From contig JAUXVD010000016.1 of assembly GCA_030684575.1 (NCBI GenBank), forward strand, positions 1-64,000: a DNA stretch of 64,000 nucleotides, written 5' to 3'. This stretch comes from Nitrospirota bacterium. Lineage in GTDB: Bacteria > Nitrospirota > Nitrospiria > Nitrospirales > Nitrospiraceae. The first letter of the stretch is position 1; each line of letters begins with the position of its first letter. This document shows, piece by piece, positions 8,822 through 18,020 of this stretch. The notes below the pieces were generated by a model, which made no database searches, was not told the DNA's origin, and saw only the letters and a program-made list of their open reading frames with translations. Made by a program: the position numbers and the translations under genes.

Positions 8822-11494
8822 CTACGGAATGTCGATTCTTGCTTCATTTGAATATCCACTTTCATTGCCTGCTGTGTTGTAGGCCGTGACGGCAAAAAAG
8901 TATGTGGTGCTCGCCGAGAGCCCTGTCGCCTGGTAGGAGAGCGTTCCAGCAGAGACTGTGGCTAGGGCAGTGCCATATGCGCTGGATGCTGTTCTTCGAT
9001 AGATCTTATATCCAGCCAAGTCGATCTCTGTATTTGCGGCCCATGTCAATGTAACAGCTGAGGTCGTGGGAGCACTGACCGTCAACGTGACGGCCACTGT
9101 TCTTGATGTTATCCCAGTCGCACTGACGGTGATGGTGCCGGTGTAGGATCCGGCGGTAAGCCCTGTCGTATTTACCGTGGCTGTCAATGTACTACTGCTG
9201 CTGCCAGATGCCGGAGAGACGCTTAGCCAGGAAGCATTATCGCTCACGGTCCAATTTGCGACTCCCCCGGTGTTTGTTAGCGTAACGGTTTGATTCACCG
9301 GATTAGATCCGCCCTGTGCTGCTGTATAGGTCAGACTTGTTGGGCTCAAGCTGATACTGGGGGCTGCAGTAATGGTGAATGTCACGGGAACGGTTCTACT
9401 CGAGGCTCCGGTCGCGCTCAGGGTGATATTTCCGGTATAGCTGCCGGCTGTTAGGATTCCCGTGGTTACGCTTACGGATACCGTGCCATTCCCAGTGGCG
9501 GAAGAAGGTGAGGCCGCCAGCCAGGTGGTGTCGGGAGTTGCGCTCCAGCTCAAGGTTCCACCACCGGTGTTACTGATACTCATAGTTTGTGCAACGGGGT
9601 TTCCACCTCCCTGCTGAGCCGTAAAGGACAGGCTGGATGGGCTCATGCCAATTGCCGGTGGAGCTGCAACTGCAAAGGTCACGGGAATGGTAACCGAAGC
9701 GGCCCCAGTGGCCGCGATCGTTACCGTGCCACTATGGCTGCCTGCAGTCAGGCTGCCGGTCGCTGCGGTCAGGGTAACGGCGCCATTGCCTGTGCCTGAG
9801 GTGGGTGACGCTGTCAACCAAGCGGCGTTGTCGCTGACTGACCACGTCAATGTGCCACCGCCGGTATTGCTAATGGTCAGAGTCTGGTTTGCTGGATTGA
9901 CTCCGCCCTGTGTCGCGGCAAAGGTCAGGCTGGTTGGGCTTGCGCCAATCGCCGGTGGTACGGGGGCCGCTGTAACTGTCAGGCTGACAGGAATGGAAAC
10001 AGAAGAGGCTCCAGTGGCGGAGAGTGTAATCGTTCCGGTATGGGTTCCGGTGGCCAACGTTCCCAGTATGGCAGTAACGGTGACCGCGCCGTTGCCGGTT
10101 CCTGAGGCTGGTGCGACTGACAGCCATGCTGCATCATCGCTGGCCGTCCACGTCAATGTGCCACCGCCGGTGTTGCTGATGGCTAGCGCCTGAGTTGCTG
10201 GGTTGGCGCCTCCTTGTTGTGCCGTAAACGACAGACTGATCGGGCTTGCCCCGATCGCGGGTGCAACCGGCGCTGCCGTGACGATGAGCGCTACTGGGAC
10301 AGTGACAGATGCTGCTCCTGGGGCAGAGAGTGTAACGAGAGCATTATGGCTCCCTGCTGTCAGAGTGGCGGTATTCACGGTCAATGTCGTAGGGCCGTTT
10401 CCGGTACCGGAGGCTGTCGACAACATCAGCCAAGCGGCATTGTCGCTAGCTGTCCAGTTCAGGGTTCCACCACCGGTATTGCTGATCGTCAGAGTTTGGG
10501 TTGCCGGATTGGACCCTGCCTGTGCTGTGAAGGAGAAGCTTGCCGGACTTGCGCCAATCGCGGGAGCCACGGGAGCAGTGGTGACGGTAAATGAAACAGG
10601 AACAATAACCGGGGAGGCTCCAGTCGCACTGAGCATCACTGTGCCAGTATAACTTCCTGCTGTTAGGGCTCCGGTCGCTACGCTCACAGACACGGAGCCA
10701 GCTCCAGTTCCTGCGGAGGAGCTGAGCGACATCCAGGCTGCGCTATCGCTCGCAGTCCAGCTCAAGGTTCCGCCACCGATATTGCTGATGGTCAAGGTCT
10801 GTGTGGCGGGATTGCTGCCTCCTTGCTGGGCTGTAAAAGACAGACTGGTTGGACTTGTTCCGATCGCGGGTACGACTGAAACTGCCGGAGCCGAAGGCGG
10901 CGCGATTAATTGGGCCAGCCTCGGCATCTCTGCGGCCAATCTGCGCATCGTTCGTCCGCCGGAACCTCCAGGGCCTGAGTTGCCTGAGTTAGCCGTGCTT
11001 GCAGCGGCCAGTGGGACGGACCCGGTCGACGCTGTGCTAGCTGCCAAGGATCCCGTGGTTGGTGACGGAGCGGTACTCATGGCGGCAAGAGGAAGGGTCG
11101 ATCCGACGCTCCTGCTGAGAGATGAGGGCTCTTTGGGCTGAGAAGTTGGGTTGTCGCTTTGTGGTGTCGACGAAATTGCGGGCAAGGAGGCGGATGGGGA
11201 AAGTTCGACGGTCGCAAGGGGACTGCTGTCAGGCTTTCGAATCAGTCGGTGCGGTTTGCGAACTGCAGACTGCGCGTCCTTCTTTTCCAGTGATTTCATC
11301 GGAGACGGAGGGACGGAGGTCATGTTATCGAGGCGCCGACTTTGAATGCCTGTCCTGCTGGTTTCCTGGCTAGCTGGACTTGTCAGCTGCTGGGCGGAGG
11401 CGGAAGATATCGGCTGAAGGAGTAGCGATGTGGCTACAACGCCAAATAGCATCATGAGAGTCAAATGTAATGGTTGGTGTATCGCTTGGCGCAT
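8822..11494 (-). CDS. Secreted BACON-repeat protein with C-terminal fibronectin type III domain
   Basis: An 890-residue protein. ATG 11494-11492 is chosen because GGAGG lies 9 nt upstream and a signal peptide with an AxA-type end (SASA/QQ, about residue 34) follows directly. A low-complexity Ser/Thr/Pro/Ala linker (about 40-190) leads into six tandem domains of about 90 residues, each with the pattern SPxSLSFTAxxGGxNPAxQTLTI and NTGGGTLxWTASDxAAWL, a BACON-type immunoglobulin-like fold. The last 85 residues form an FN3-like domain. BACON domains are usually extracellular and linked to carbohydrate or mucin binding. It has no sortase, PEP-CTERM or membrane anchor that I can see. It lies alone between IS remnants and the nucleotide-sugar dehydrogenase gene, and may be a surface or matrix adhesin. 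Confidence 0.8.
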   Translation of the reverse strand: MRQAIHQPLHLTLMMLFGVVATSLLLQPISSASAQQLTSPASQETSRTGIQSRRLDNMTSVPPSPMKSLEKKDAQSAVRKPHRLIRKPDSSPLATVELSPSASLPAISSTPQSDNPTSQPKEPSSLSRSVGSTLPLAAMSTAPSPTTGSLAASTASTGSVPLAAASTANSGNSGPGGSGGRTMRRLAAEMPRLAQLIAPPSAPAVSVVPAIGTSPTSLSFTAQQGGSNPATQTLTISNIGGGTLSWTASDSAAWMSLSSSAGTGAGSVSVSVATGALTAGSYTGTVMLSATGASPVIVPVSFTVTTAPVAPAIGASPASFSFTAQAGSNPATQTLTISNTGGGTLNWTASDNAAWLMLSTASGTGNGPTTLTVNTATLTAGSHNALVTLSAPGAASVTVPVALIVTAAPVAPAIGASPISLSFTAQQGGANPATQALAISNTGGGTLTWTASDDAAWLSVAPASGTGNGAVTVTAILGTLATGTHTGTITLSATGASSVSIPVSLTVTAAPVPPAIGASPTSLTFAATQGGVNPANQTLTISNTGGGTLTWSVSDNAAWLTASPTSGTGNGAVTLTAATGSLTAGSHSGTVTIAATGAASVTIPVTFAVAAPPAIGMSPSSLSFTAQQGGGNPVAQTMSISNTGGGTLSWSATPDTTWLAASPSSATGNGTVSVSVTTGILTAGSYTGNITLSATGASSRTVPVTFTITAAPSISLSPTSLTYTAAQGGSNPVNQTVTLTNTGGVANWTVSDNASWLSVSPASGSSSSTLTATVNTTGLTAGSYTGTITVSATGITSRTVAVTLTVSAPTTSAVTLTWAANTEIDLAGYKIYRRTASSAYGTALATVSAGTLSYQATGLSASTTYFFAVTAYNTAGNESGYSNEARIDIP
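9085..10880 (-). repeat. Six tandem repeats of about 270 bp encoding BACON-type domains
   Basis: The unit, from SPxSLSF to the following proline-rich spacer, recurs six times with visible DNA-level similarity, for example around the segment encoding GGGTLxWTASD. The repeats differ enough to be old, but units two to four are closest, consistent with later duplication within the array. Copy number could vary between strains by slippage or recombination. Confidence 0.8.
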
Positions 11495-12285
11495 GGTCTG
11501 GATCCTCCGTATTTCACTATCCGCCACGTTATTATGTATCGATCGAAGCGGATTTCATGCTTGGCTCAATGAGAGGCAAATGCCCCGACCATGGTAGGTC
11601 TGATTCGGGTATGCACTGCCAGTGGGGGAGGTTGAGCAAGAGCAATGCCCCGGTTCGCATCTGTGATGCCTGGTGATATCTCAGTTTCAAATCAATTCAG
11701 CAAAACAACGACTTGAGGTGTCTGGTCTATAGGACTTTTGGGGAGGGCTGGCAGGGCAGGTGTAGGTACGGAGAGTAGCCAGCCCCAAAGATTCGAACAT
11801 GTTATTATTTAGATTCACTACTAATCGTAAAAAGTTGAAATTAAATAGATATATTGTTTTTACTGCAAGCCTTATCATTGGAACTAGGCGAGAGTATGTA
11901 GCTTTTTAAAAGGTACAAGACTGTGCTCCTATCCTGTTTTTGCCCTGAGGAATGAGGTGGAGTTTGGTTAGTCTCCTCTCCTGATAGAAGTGATTTGTGT
12001 ACCTACGTAGCTAGCAAAGGAGAGTGGCCAGCTCTCGCAATGTCTCAATAGTCGATACGTGGTTGCCGGCTAGATCTAGTGTTGGTGGGATGCAGTCCAT
12101 AGATGTTAGCGCACGACCATCTTGGATGTCTTTTATGATTGCTACGATTATCGGCGGGAGTAAACGTGAAAAATTGATTAACATGATGTTCTAACTGCAT
12201 GAACGGCTCCTCGCATAGATTCACTCGATTTCGTTGACTGACGTTCGAGGTTCTGCCATTCTCATGAAAAACTACGGAGAGATTT
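11495..12285. other. Intergenic region, 790 bp, A+T-rich centre
   Basis: This region separates the divergently transcribed BACON-repeat and nucleotide-sugar dehydrogenase genes, so both promoters should be here. About 11795-11880 is markedly A+T-rich compared with its surroundings. I found no convincing promoter. A 57-codon minus-strand frame (12011-12184) lacks a ribosome-binding site. Confidence 0.4.
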
Positions 12286-13587
12286 ATGGCTCAACAGAAA
12301 GACACCGCGCGAAAAATTGCTGTTGTAGGACTCGGCTATGTTGGTCTTCCTATTGCGGTCGCATTCGGGAATCGGCAGCATGTGATTGGCTTTGATATCA
12401 ACAAGGCAAAGATTGCAGAGTTACAGAAGGGCCTTGACCGTACGGGTGAGGTGTCTGCGGCTGAGCTGAAAGCGACGGACGTTCACTATACATTTGAACC
12501 TAGCGATCTCAAGGCCGCAGATTTCATCATTGTGGCCGTTCCTACGCCGATTAATGAAGCTCTTCAGCCTGACCTGACGGCTCTTCGCAAATCATCTGAG
12601 CTCATAGGTGCGAATCTCTCACCCGGTTCGATTGTGGTCTACGAGTCGACGGTCTATCCCGGCGCCACCGAGGAGGTGTGTCTTCCTATTTTAGAGAAAA
12701 TATCAGGGATGAAAGCAGGGGTTGATTTTAAGATTGGGTATTCCCCAGAGCGGATTAATCCAGGAGATAAGGAACATACGCTGGAGAGAATTATCAAGGT
12801 TGTATCGGCCCAAGATGACGCATCGCTTGAGATTGTTGCCAACACGTACGAACTTGTAGTCAAGGCGGGGATCCATCGGGCTTCCAGTATTAAGGTTGCT
12901 GAAGCGGCGAAGGTAATTGAAAACACCCAGCGAGATTTGAATATCGCGCTGATGAACGAGTTAGCACTCATCTTTCACCGTCTTGGAATTGATACTAAGT
13001 CTGTGCTGGATGCGGCAGGAACAAAGTGGAATTTTCTGAGGTTTACTCCAGGCCTCGTTGGCGGTCACTGTATTGGCGTTGACCCGTATTATCTGACCTC
13101 CAAGGCTGAATCAGTTGGATATCATCCTCAAGTAATCCTCGCCGGCCGGCGTATCAACAACGGGATGGGGAAATTCATTGCGGAACAAACGATGAAACTG
13201 CTTAGTCAGCTTCCTCGTCCGGTCAATGATCTCAAGGTGGCAGTATTAGGACTTACATTTAAGGAAAATGTTCCCGATCTGCGCAATAGTAAAGTCCCCG
13301 ATATTATTCAGGAGTTGCGCGAGTATGGCGTTCAAGTACTTGTGCATGATCCGATTGCCGAACCAGAGGAAGCGGTCGCAGAATACGGCATTCATCTCCA
13401 GCAGTGGGATGATTTGAAGAACGTCGATGGAGTGATTGTTGCCGTGGCTCACCGTGCGTATGCCGAAATGAACTTGGAAGAATTGCTCAAGCCTCTTCGA
13501 GATCAGCGTGATGGGGTGGTTATTGATGTGAAGAGCCTACTTGATCAGGCGAAGATCTCACCCTCGTTGAAGTACTGGCGCCTGTAA
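12286..13587 (+). CDS. Nucleotide-sugar dehydrogenase (UDP-HexNAc 6-dehydrogenase, TviB/WbpA type)
   Basis: A 433-residue UDP-glucose/GDP-mannose dehydrogenase family enzyme. It has an N-terminal Rossmann motif (VVGLGYVGLP, residues about 13-22), the central helix/dimer region, and the catalytic Cys262 in GGHCIGVDPYYL. The C-terminal domain contains LGLTFKENVPDLRNSK. Such enzymes oxidise the C6 hydroxyl of a UDP-sugar to the uronate using two NAD+. The overall pattern is closer to the UDP-N-acetylhexosamine dehydrogenases (TviB, WbpA, WbpO) than to UDP-glucose dehydrogenase, but the substrate cannot be fixed from sequence alone. GGAGAG precedes the ATG. It likely feeds the neighbouring polysaccharide pathway. 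Confidence 0.85.
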   Translation: MAQQKDTARKIAVVGLGYVGLPIAVAFGNRQHVIGFDINKAKIAELQKGLDRTGEVSAAELKATDVHYTFEPSDLKAADFIIVAVPTPINEALQPDLTALRKSSELIGANLSPGSIVVYESTVYPGATEEVCLPILEKISGMKAGVDFKIGYSPERINPGDKEHTLERIIKVVSAQDDASLEIVANTYELVVKAGIHRASSIKVAEAAKVIENTQRDLNIALMNELALIFHRLGIDTKSVLDAAGTKWNFLRFTPGLVGGHCIGVDPYYLTSKAESVGYHPQVILAGRRINNGMGKFIAEQTMKLLSQLPRPVNDLKVAVLGLTFKENVPDLRNSKVPDIIQELREYGVQVLVHDPIAEPEEAVAEYGIHLQQWDDLKNVDGVIVAVAHRAYAEMNLEELLKPLRDQRDGVVIDVKSLLDQAKISPSLKYWRL

Positions 13588-13624
13588 CATACTCGAGGGT
13601 GGTCGGTTCTGCCTGCCGACCTAG

Positions 13625-13655
13625 GAACCAGGGCCTTTCACCGGGGCCATGGTTC
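13625..13655 (+). terminator. Possible terminator after the nucleotide-sugar dehydrogenase gene
   Basis: GAACCAGGGCC (13625-13635) and GGGCCATGGTTC (13644-13655) form an imperfect hairpin about 40 nt after the stop. There is no T-run, so this is a structural guess. The rest of 13588-13859 shows no supported gene. Confidence 0.4.
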
Positions 13656-13859
13656 TTCAGAGTCGAGGAAGTTGGCTCGGCCACGCAGAAAATTTTCAAT
13701 CTAGTACGTGCCAGGCACGGCCCCCATATCTCACTGTCAGCAGAGTTTGTGATTCTCATTGCCCCACTCTATAGAGGCTGTTATAGATGGCTTGTGGCAG
13801 TAGGCCTTCACGTAGTTTCACCTGGATCAGTTTTTCGCGTTGGCAGCATTGGGTAACCG

Positions 13860-16223
13860 ATGAATAGCGAGGACAATACGATACTGAAACATACGGCAGT
13901 GGGGATGTGCTGTGCCATTGGAACAATGGTAGCTCTTTCTGGCTGCGCCTACTTCATTTCCCCTGATATCAAGCGAGGCGACCAACAACTCGCTGCAGGG
14001 AAATGGGAGGAAGCGAGTCTCGCCTATAAGCAAGCGCTGAAAGACGATCCCTTCAATCCCACCTTACAGAGCAAATACATCATGGCTCGAGAACGAGCCG
14101 CGGCCTTGTATGAGGAGCGAGGACGGGCTTATCTCAAAGAACATCAGCCCGACCTGGCATCGGAGCAGTTTAAACGTGCACTGACCATTGAACCTTCCAG
14201 CCAGGAGCATCAATCAGGGTTGCTTGAAGCGCTTCGCTTAAAAGATGCGCGTGGCCAGAATCGGGAAGCAGATCGCCTTGCCCAACTCGGTCGGACCGAT
14301 GAGGCCATGGAAGCGTACGCCAGAGCGGCTGAGCTGGATCCTTCGTTTAAGGAGCCTCTTGAGAGTATTGCCAGACTCACCGAAGAGCAGCAGGCACTGA
14401 ACCGTGACGATCGGCGGAAGCAGCCGGTGACACTTCGGTTTCGCAATGCCGGGCTCAAAGAAGTTTTGGAAGGGATTGGAAAGGCCGGGGGGATCAATCT
14501 CATTTTTGATAAGGATGTCCGAAACGACCCCGTGACCATTAGCATCCAGGACACACCGTTCGATGATGCGTTCAACCTTATTCTCAACAGCAATAGCCTC
14601 TTCTCCCATACCATATCCCCGGGCGTGATGATTGTCAGCCCCAATACCAGGCAGAAGCAGGAGCAGTATCAAGATCTGATGATTCGGACGTTCTACTTGT
14701 CCAACGCCAAAGCGAAAGACATGTTGGTGTTGTTGAAGAGCATGCTCGATTCCAAACGAATGCATGCCAACGAACAATTGAATACGATTGTGATTCGGGA
14801 CCAACCGGAAAAACTGGAGATGGCGGAAAAGATCATTTTGGCCAACGATCGCCTGGACTCTGAAGTCTTATTTGATGTCGAAGTGTTGGAAGTCGATCGT
14901 ACGGTTGATCAAACCTATGGGTTGACCTATCCCAAGCAAATTGCCGGCGCCATCGTGCCTCCAGGGTTTTCTGGTGCGATCGCGGGGGATATTGCGCAGC
15001 AGTTCACCCGCGGACAACTCACCGATCTTGGGGGGAGCAACTATCTCTTTAAGCTTCCGACCAACATCCAGTTGGACTTCTTTAAACAGATTACCGAAGC
15101 CAAGACTCTCGCGTCGCCGAAGGTTCGGGTGGTCAATAATAAGAAAGCGGAAATCAATATTGGGGATAAGCAGCCGATCCTGTTATCCACAACGAATGTC
15201 TTGCCAGGGCAAGCTGCCACAGGCGCCGTCCCAACAACCTCGACGGTGACCTCGATTGAGTTCCGTGATACGGGAGTCAAGTTGACGGTTGAACCATCCA
15301 TCCATTTAGGAAACGAATTGTCTTTGAAGATGAAGATTGAGGTCATTCGCCTTGGCGAGCAGGTGACCCTCCAAGCCAATCCCCCCATTACTCAGTTTAA
15401 GTTCGGCAATCGGTCCGCGGAAACCATGCTCAATGTGAGGGATGGCGAAACCATTGTGTTGGGAGGGCTGATCCAAGAAGAAGACCGAAAAACCCGCACG
15501 ACTATTCCATGGATCGGCGATCTTCCGTTTATCGGTAATCTCCTGAGCTCGTTTATCACCAAACGGGTTACCACCGAGGTGATTTTGACGATCACACCAC
15601 ACATCATTCAAGGCATGACTCCTCCCGGGCTGAGTAAACAGGTGTTCTGGTCCGGAACGGATTCAACCTATGCGACGAGTCCGCTGTTTACCCCGCAGGG
15701 GAAGAAAATGTCCATGATGGGGAATGGGGCCGCCGGTGCGGGGCTCTCATCATTGGGAGTGGCGTCAAAGGGAGGGGGGGGAGGGAAAGCCTCTACAGCA
15801 TCACTTACCCCATTGGTGTCGGTGGGGGCGGTCGCTTCGATCAGACCGGATGAGTCGGTCATTCAAATGGGAAAAGAATTTACGCTTGCCATCGATGACG
15901 AGCGTCTTCGGCCTGCGGGAGAAGGCGTGTTTCAGCTACAGTATGATCCAAAGGTGCTGGAGTTCAGAACGATTCTGAATGGCAACGTCATCTCGCTCGA
16001 TAGCACGGGTGAGGAGGCGTCCAATAGTTCGGTAACGCAAGCAGGGATGGTGACGTTTAAGTTTTCGCCAGTAGCAAGGCAGGTTGGCGGGCGGACCGTC
16101 ACGGTCACCTTCTATGCCAAGGCGCCTGGCGTATCGCCTGTGCGTGTGGTGTTGGTGGATTCCGCTGCAGAATCATCCACGGCACCAGCTCAAGAAGGAA
16201 AAGGTATTGTGAGGGTGCGGTGA
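13860..16223 (+). CDS. Secretin (GspD/PilQ-like) lipoprotein with TPRs and C-terminal cohesin-like domain
   Basis: A 787-residue outer-membrane secretin. The N-terminus is a lipoprotein signal with lipobox LSGC. Two to three TPR-like repeats follow (about residues 40-170), then secretin N-domains (about 180-350) with RDQPEKLEMAEKII. The secretin core (about 400-590) contains the conserved V-L-G-G-L-I and ITPHIIQG segments. After a Gly-rich linker, residues about 665-787 look like a cohesin-type beta-sandwich, an unusual fusion. The protein would form the outer-membrane gate of a type II/type IV pilus-like machine. It opens an operon of 11 genes with short or overlapping junctions; the next gene overlaps by 4 nt. 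The ATG lacks a strong ribosome-binding site. Confidence 0.9.
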   Translation: MNSEDNTILKHTAVGMCCAIGTMVALSGCAYFISPDIKRGDQQLAAGKWEEASLAYKQALKDDPFNPTLQSKYIMARERAAALYEERGRAYLKEHQPDLASEQFKRALTIEPSSQEHQSGLLEALRLKDARGQNREADRLAQLGRTDEAMEAYARAAELDPSFKEPLESIARLTEEQQALNRDDRRKQPVTLRFRNAGLKEVLEGIGKAGGINLIFDKDVRNDPVTISIQDTPFDDAFNLILNSNSLFSHTISPGVMIVSPNTRQKQEQYQDLMIRTFYLSNAKAKDMLVLLKSMLDSKRMHANEQLNTIVIRDQPEKLEMAEKIILANDRLDSEVLFDVEVLEVDRTVDQTYGLTYPKQIAGAIVPPGFSGAIAGDIAQQFTRGQLTDLGGSNYLFKLPTNIQLDFFKQITEAKTLASPKVRVVNNKKAEINIGDKQPILLSTTNVLPGQAATGAVPTTSTVTSIEFRDTGVKLTVEPSIHLGNELSLKMKIEVIRLGEQVTLQANPPITQFKFGNRSAETMLNVRDGETIVLGGLIQEEDRKTRTTIPWIGDLPFIGNLLSSFITKRVTTEVILTITPHIIQGMTPPGLSKQVFWSGTDSTYATSPLFTPQGKKMSMMGNGAAGAGLSSLGVASKGGGGGKASTASLTPLVSVGAVASIRPDESVIQMGKEFTLAIDDERLRPAGEGVFQLQYDPKVLEFRTILNGNVISLDSTGEEASNSSVTQAGMVTFKFSPVARQVGGRTVTVTFYAKAPGVSPVRVVLVDSAAESSTAPAQEGKGIVRVR

Positions 16224-16726
16224 AAGAGTCAGGCGTGACCCTTTTGGAGCTTCTGATCACGCTGACGATTGTGATGGTCCTTGCTTCTGTCGCGATGCCG
16301 CTCAGTCGACTGTCGGCGAAACGGACTCACGAAATAGAATTGCGCCAGCATTTGAGGATCATGCGGGCGGCCATCGATACCTTCAAGTTGGAGTGGAACC
16401 GCGATGGCGACGTACTATTGGGGCCGGCTTGCTTGAAGAATAAGCTCACCTGCAAAGACGTCACGAGCGCCTACGGATATCCGAAGTCTCTGGATATGCT
16501 CTTGGGAATCAAGCTCACCAGTGAAGAGGCGACGGTGAGGGGCACGACGACGAAGCGGTATCTGAGGAGTCTTCCTCTCGACCCCTTCACCGGCAAGGCC
16601 GATTGGGTATTCCGATGTTATCGAGATGCGCCGACGGCATCGAGTTGGTGCGGTGACGATGTCTACGATGTGATGACTCAAAGTCAGGACATGGCATTAG
16701 ATGGAACGAAGTATCGAGATTGGTAG
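16220..16726 (+). CDS. Type II secretion pseudopilin (GspG/H-like)
   Basis: A 168-residue prepilin-like protein starting with GTG, overlapping the secretin gene by four bases. The short leader KESG is followed by VTLLELLITLTIVMVLASVAMP, with Glu at +5 and a hydrophobic helix, the class III signal cleaved and N-methylated by a prepilin peptidase. The globular part contains four Cys (residues about 72, 77, 134 and 142) that could form disulfides, and the LPLDPFTGK motif seen in GspG-like pseudopilins. It probably builds the periplasmic pseudopilus with the next gene product. No prepilin peptidase gene lies in this window. Confidence 0.8.
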   Translation: MKESGVTLLELLITLTIVMVLASVAMPLSRLSAKRTHEIELRQHLRIMRAAIDTFKLEWNRDGDVLLGPACLKNKLTCKDVTSAYGYPKSLDMLLGIKLTSEEATVRGTTTKRYLRSLPLDPFTGKADWVFRCYRDAPTASSWCGDDVYDVMTQSQDMALDGTKYRDW

Positions 16727-17102
16727 GCGTGGCACACGGGGCTCAGATGGCTTCACACTGATCGAACTGATGATCGTGGTATCGATCATCGGTATTCTGG
16801 CTACGCTGGCGGTGCCTTCGTACCAATCGTCGGTCGTCAAAGCTAAGGAGGCTGCCTTGCGTCAGGATCTTTCGACACTTCGGGATGTGTTGGATCAACA
16901 CAAGGCGGACCAGGGGAAGTACCCTCTGTCTCTGGCGGCATTGGTGAGTGCCGGGTATTTACGTGGCATGCCAAAGGACCCCTTCACTGGTTCGACAACC
17001 ACCTGGCAAGAGATTTCTGATCCGATCGAAGGGGGCGTGGTCGATGTCTTTTCCGGGGCTGAATTTGTGGGGACGAGCGGTACCCCGTACAATCGTTGGT
17101 AA
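16701..17102 (+). CDS. Major pseudopilin GspG-like
   Basis: A 133-residue pseudopilin. The leader ends DG/FTLIELMIVVSIIGILATLAVP, with Phe at +1 and Glu at +5 as in canonical GspG/PilA. The short C-terminal domain contains YLRGMPKDPFTG, the calcium-site region typical of GspG. It overlaps the previous pseudopilin gene by 26 nt, so translation is probably coupled. As the closest match to a major pseudopilin here, it likely forms the main filament pushed through the secretin. Confidence 0.9.
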   Translation: MERSIEIGRRGTRGSDGFTLIELMIVVSIIGILATLAVPSYQSSVVKAKEAALRQDLSTLRDVLDQHKADQGKYPLSLAALVSAGYLRGMPKDPFTGSTTTWQEISDPIEGGVVDVFSGAEFVGTSGTPYNRW

Positions 17103-17110
17103 GGATGTGT

Positions 17111-17977
17111 ATGTGCAATCGCGATCGTAGTCTGGTCCAGGCTTCAGCCGACGCAAGACGCGCCAGTTCTTCAAGGGTGCGAGTCGGAGTGTTAACAGTT
17201 GTCGGGTTAGCCTCAGTCCTGTTTGTGGGATGTGGCGAGCTTGAGCCGATGCGCGAGCCGGAGGTGGTTGAACTTCAGCTGACCACAGACACATTAAAAG
17301 CGTCGGTGCGCGATGCGCAGCGGATGGTGGCGGAGTTACGGGCCGATCTTGAATCGCGGCGGAGTGAATTGGCCGAGGCTCAGGTGGCTCGAGCCCAGCT
17401 GGAAGGTCGAGTCAGAGAAGCCGAGCGACGGGTCATCGAAGCGAGGCAGGTTATTGAGTTGCAACGGGAAGAGCTGGCCGTTGCTCGGACGGATCGAGAT
17501 CGTGTGTCACGAGGCAGTCATCAGTTACAGGGTCAGTTGAAGCAGCTGCAGAAGCAGTTTGCGCAACCCGGGAAATCGGAATCGGCTCATGATGGGCAAG
17601 GGGCCGCTCCACCACCGTCTCGCGGTGCAATGCGCAAAGGTTCGAAGGCGACGCAGGTTCCTGCACAACGAAGTCAGCTCTCGGAATTTCCAGAGATGCC
17701 TCGGGCAGGTGCGATCGCCGCGACGGTGTCGCAGGTGCCGGTCGACCGTGAGTCCTTGTCAGCGGTTGAGTCTCAGCCGGCGCCAGCTAAGCATATCTCC
17801 GTAAAGCCTGGTGATACGCTTTGGAGTATCGCGCAGAAGTATCGAGTCAATACGGAACGTCTGCGGACGTTCAATCAATTGACCGACAATAGGATTGTCA
17901 TTGGACAGGCCTTATGGTTGCCGGATGATCGGCCCATGTCCGTGGCTGGTGCCGATAACGTTGAGTCGACGCCTTAA
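17111..17977 (+). CDS. LysM-domain lipoprotein with coiled coil
   Basis: About 288 residues. A lipoprotein signal (VLTVVGLASVLFVGC) is followed by a long heptad-rich coiled coil (about residues 55-150) and a Pro/Ala/Ser linker. A single C-terminal LysM domain (HISVKPGDTLWSIAQKYRV, about 228-275) would bind peptidoglycan. ATG 17111 has AAGGA at a suitable distance; an upstream TTG at 17096 overlaps the preceding gene and is less likely. Its position inside the secretion operon suggests a scaffold that ties the envelope-spanning machine to the cell wall, similar in role to FimV/TsaP-type LysM proteins. That role is inferred from context. Confidence 0.75.
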   Translation: MCNRDRSLVQASADARRASSSRVRVGVLTVVGLASVLFVGCGELEPMREPEVVELQLTTDTLKASVRDAQRMVAELRADLESRRSELAEAQVARAQLEGRVREAERRVIEARQVIELQREELAVARTDRDRVSRGSHQLQGQLKQLQKQFAQPGKSESAHDGQGAAPPPSRGAMRKGSKATQVPAQRSQLSEFPEMPRAGAIAATVSQVPVDRESLSAVESQPAPAKHISVKPGDTLWSIAQKYRVNTERLRTFNQLTDNRIVIGQALWLPDDRPMSVAGADNVESTP

Positions 17978-18020
17978 CATTCATTCTTGTTATCCGCCTG
18001 ATATTTGTGCACGCCGTACC

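Noticed and set aside
9587-11141. Plus-strand frames across the BACON-repeat array
   Set aside because: They are antisense copies of the repeats; the minus-strand gene has the signal peptide and ribosome-binding site.
11590-11800. Possible -24/-12 promoter for the BACON-repeat gene
   Set aside because: No GG-N10-GC pair with the flanking consensus on the minus strand.
12011-12184. 57-codon minus-strand frame with a leucine-rich-repeat-like ending
   Set aside because: No ribosome-binding site, single short LRR-like pattern, and the opposite strand is equally open.
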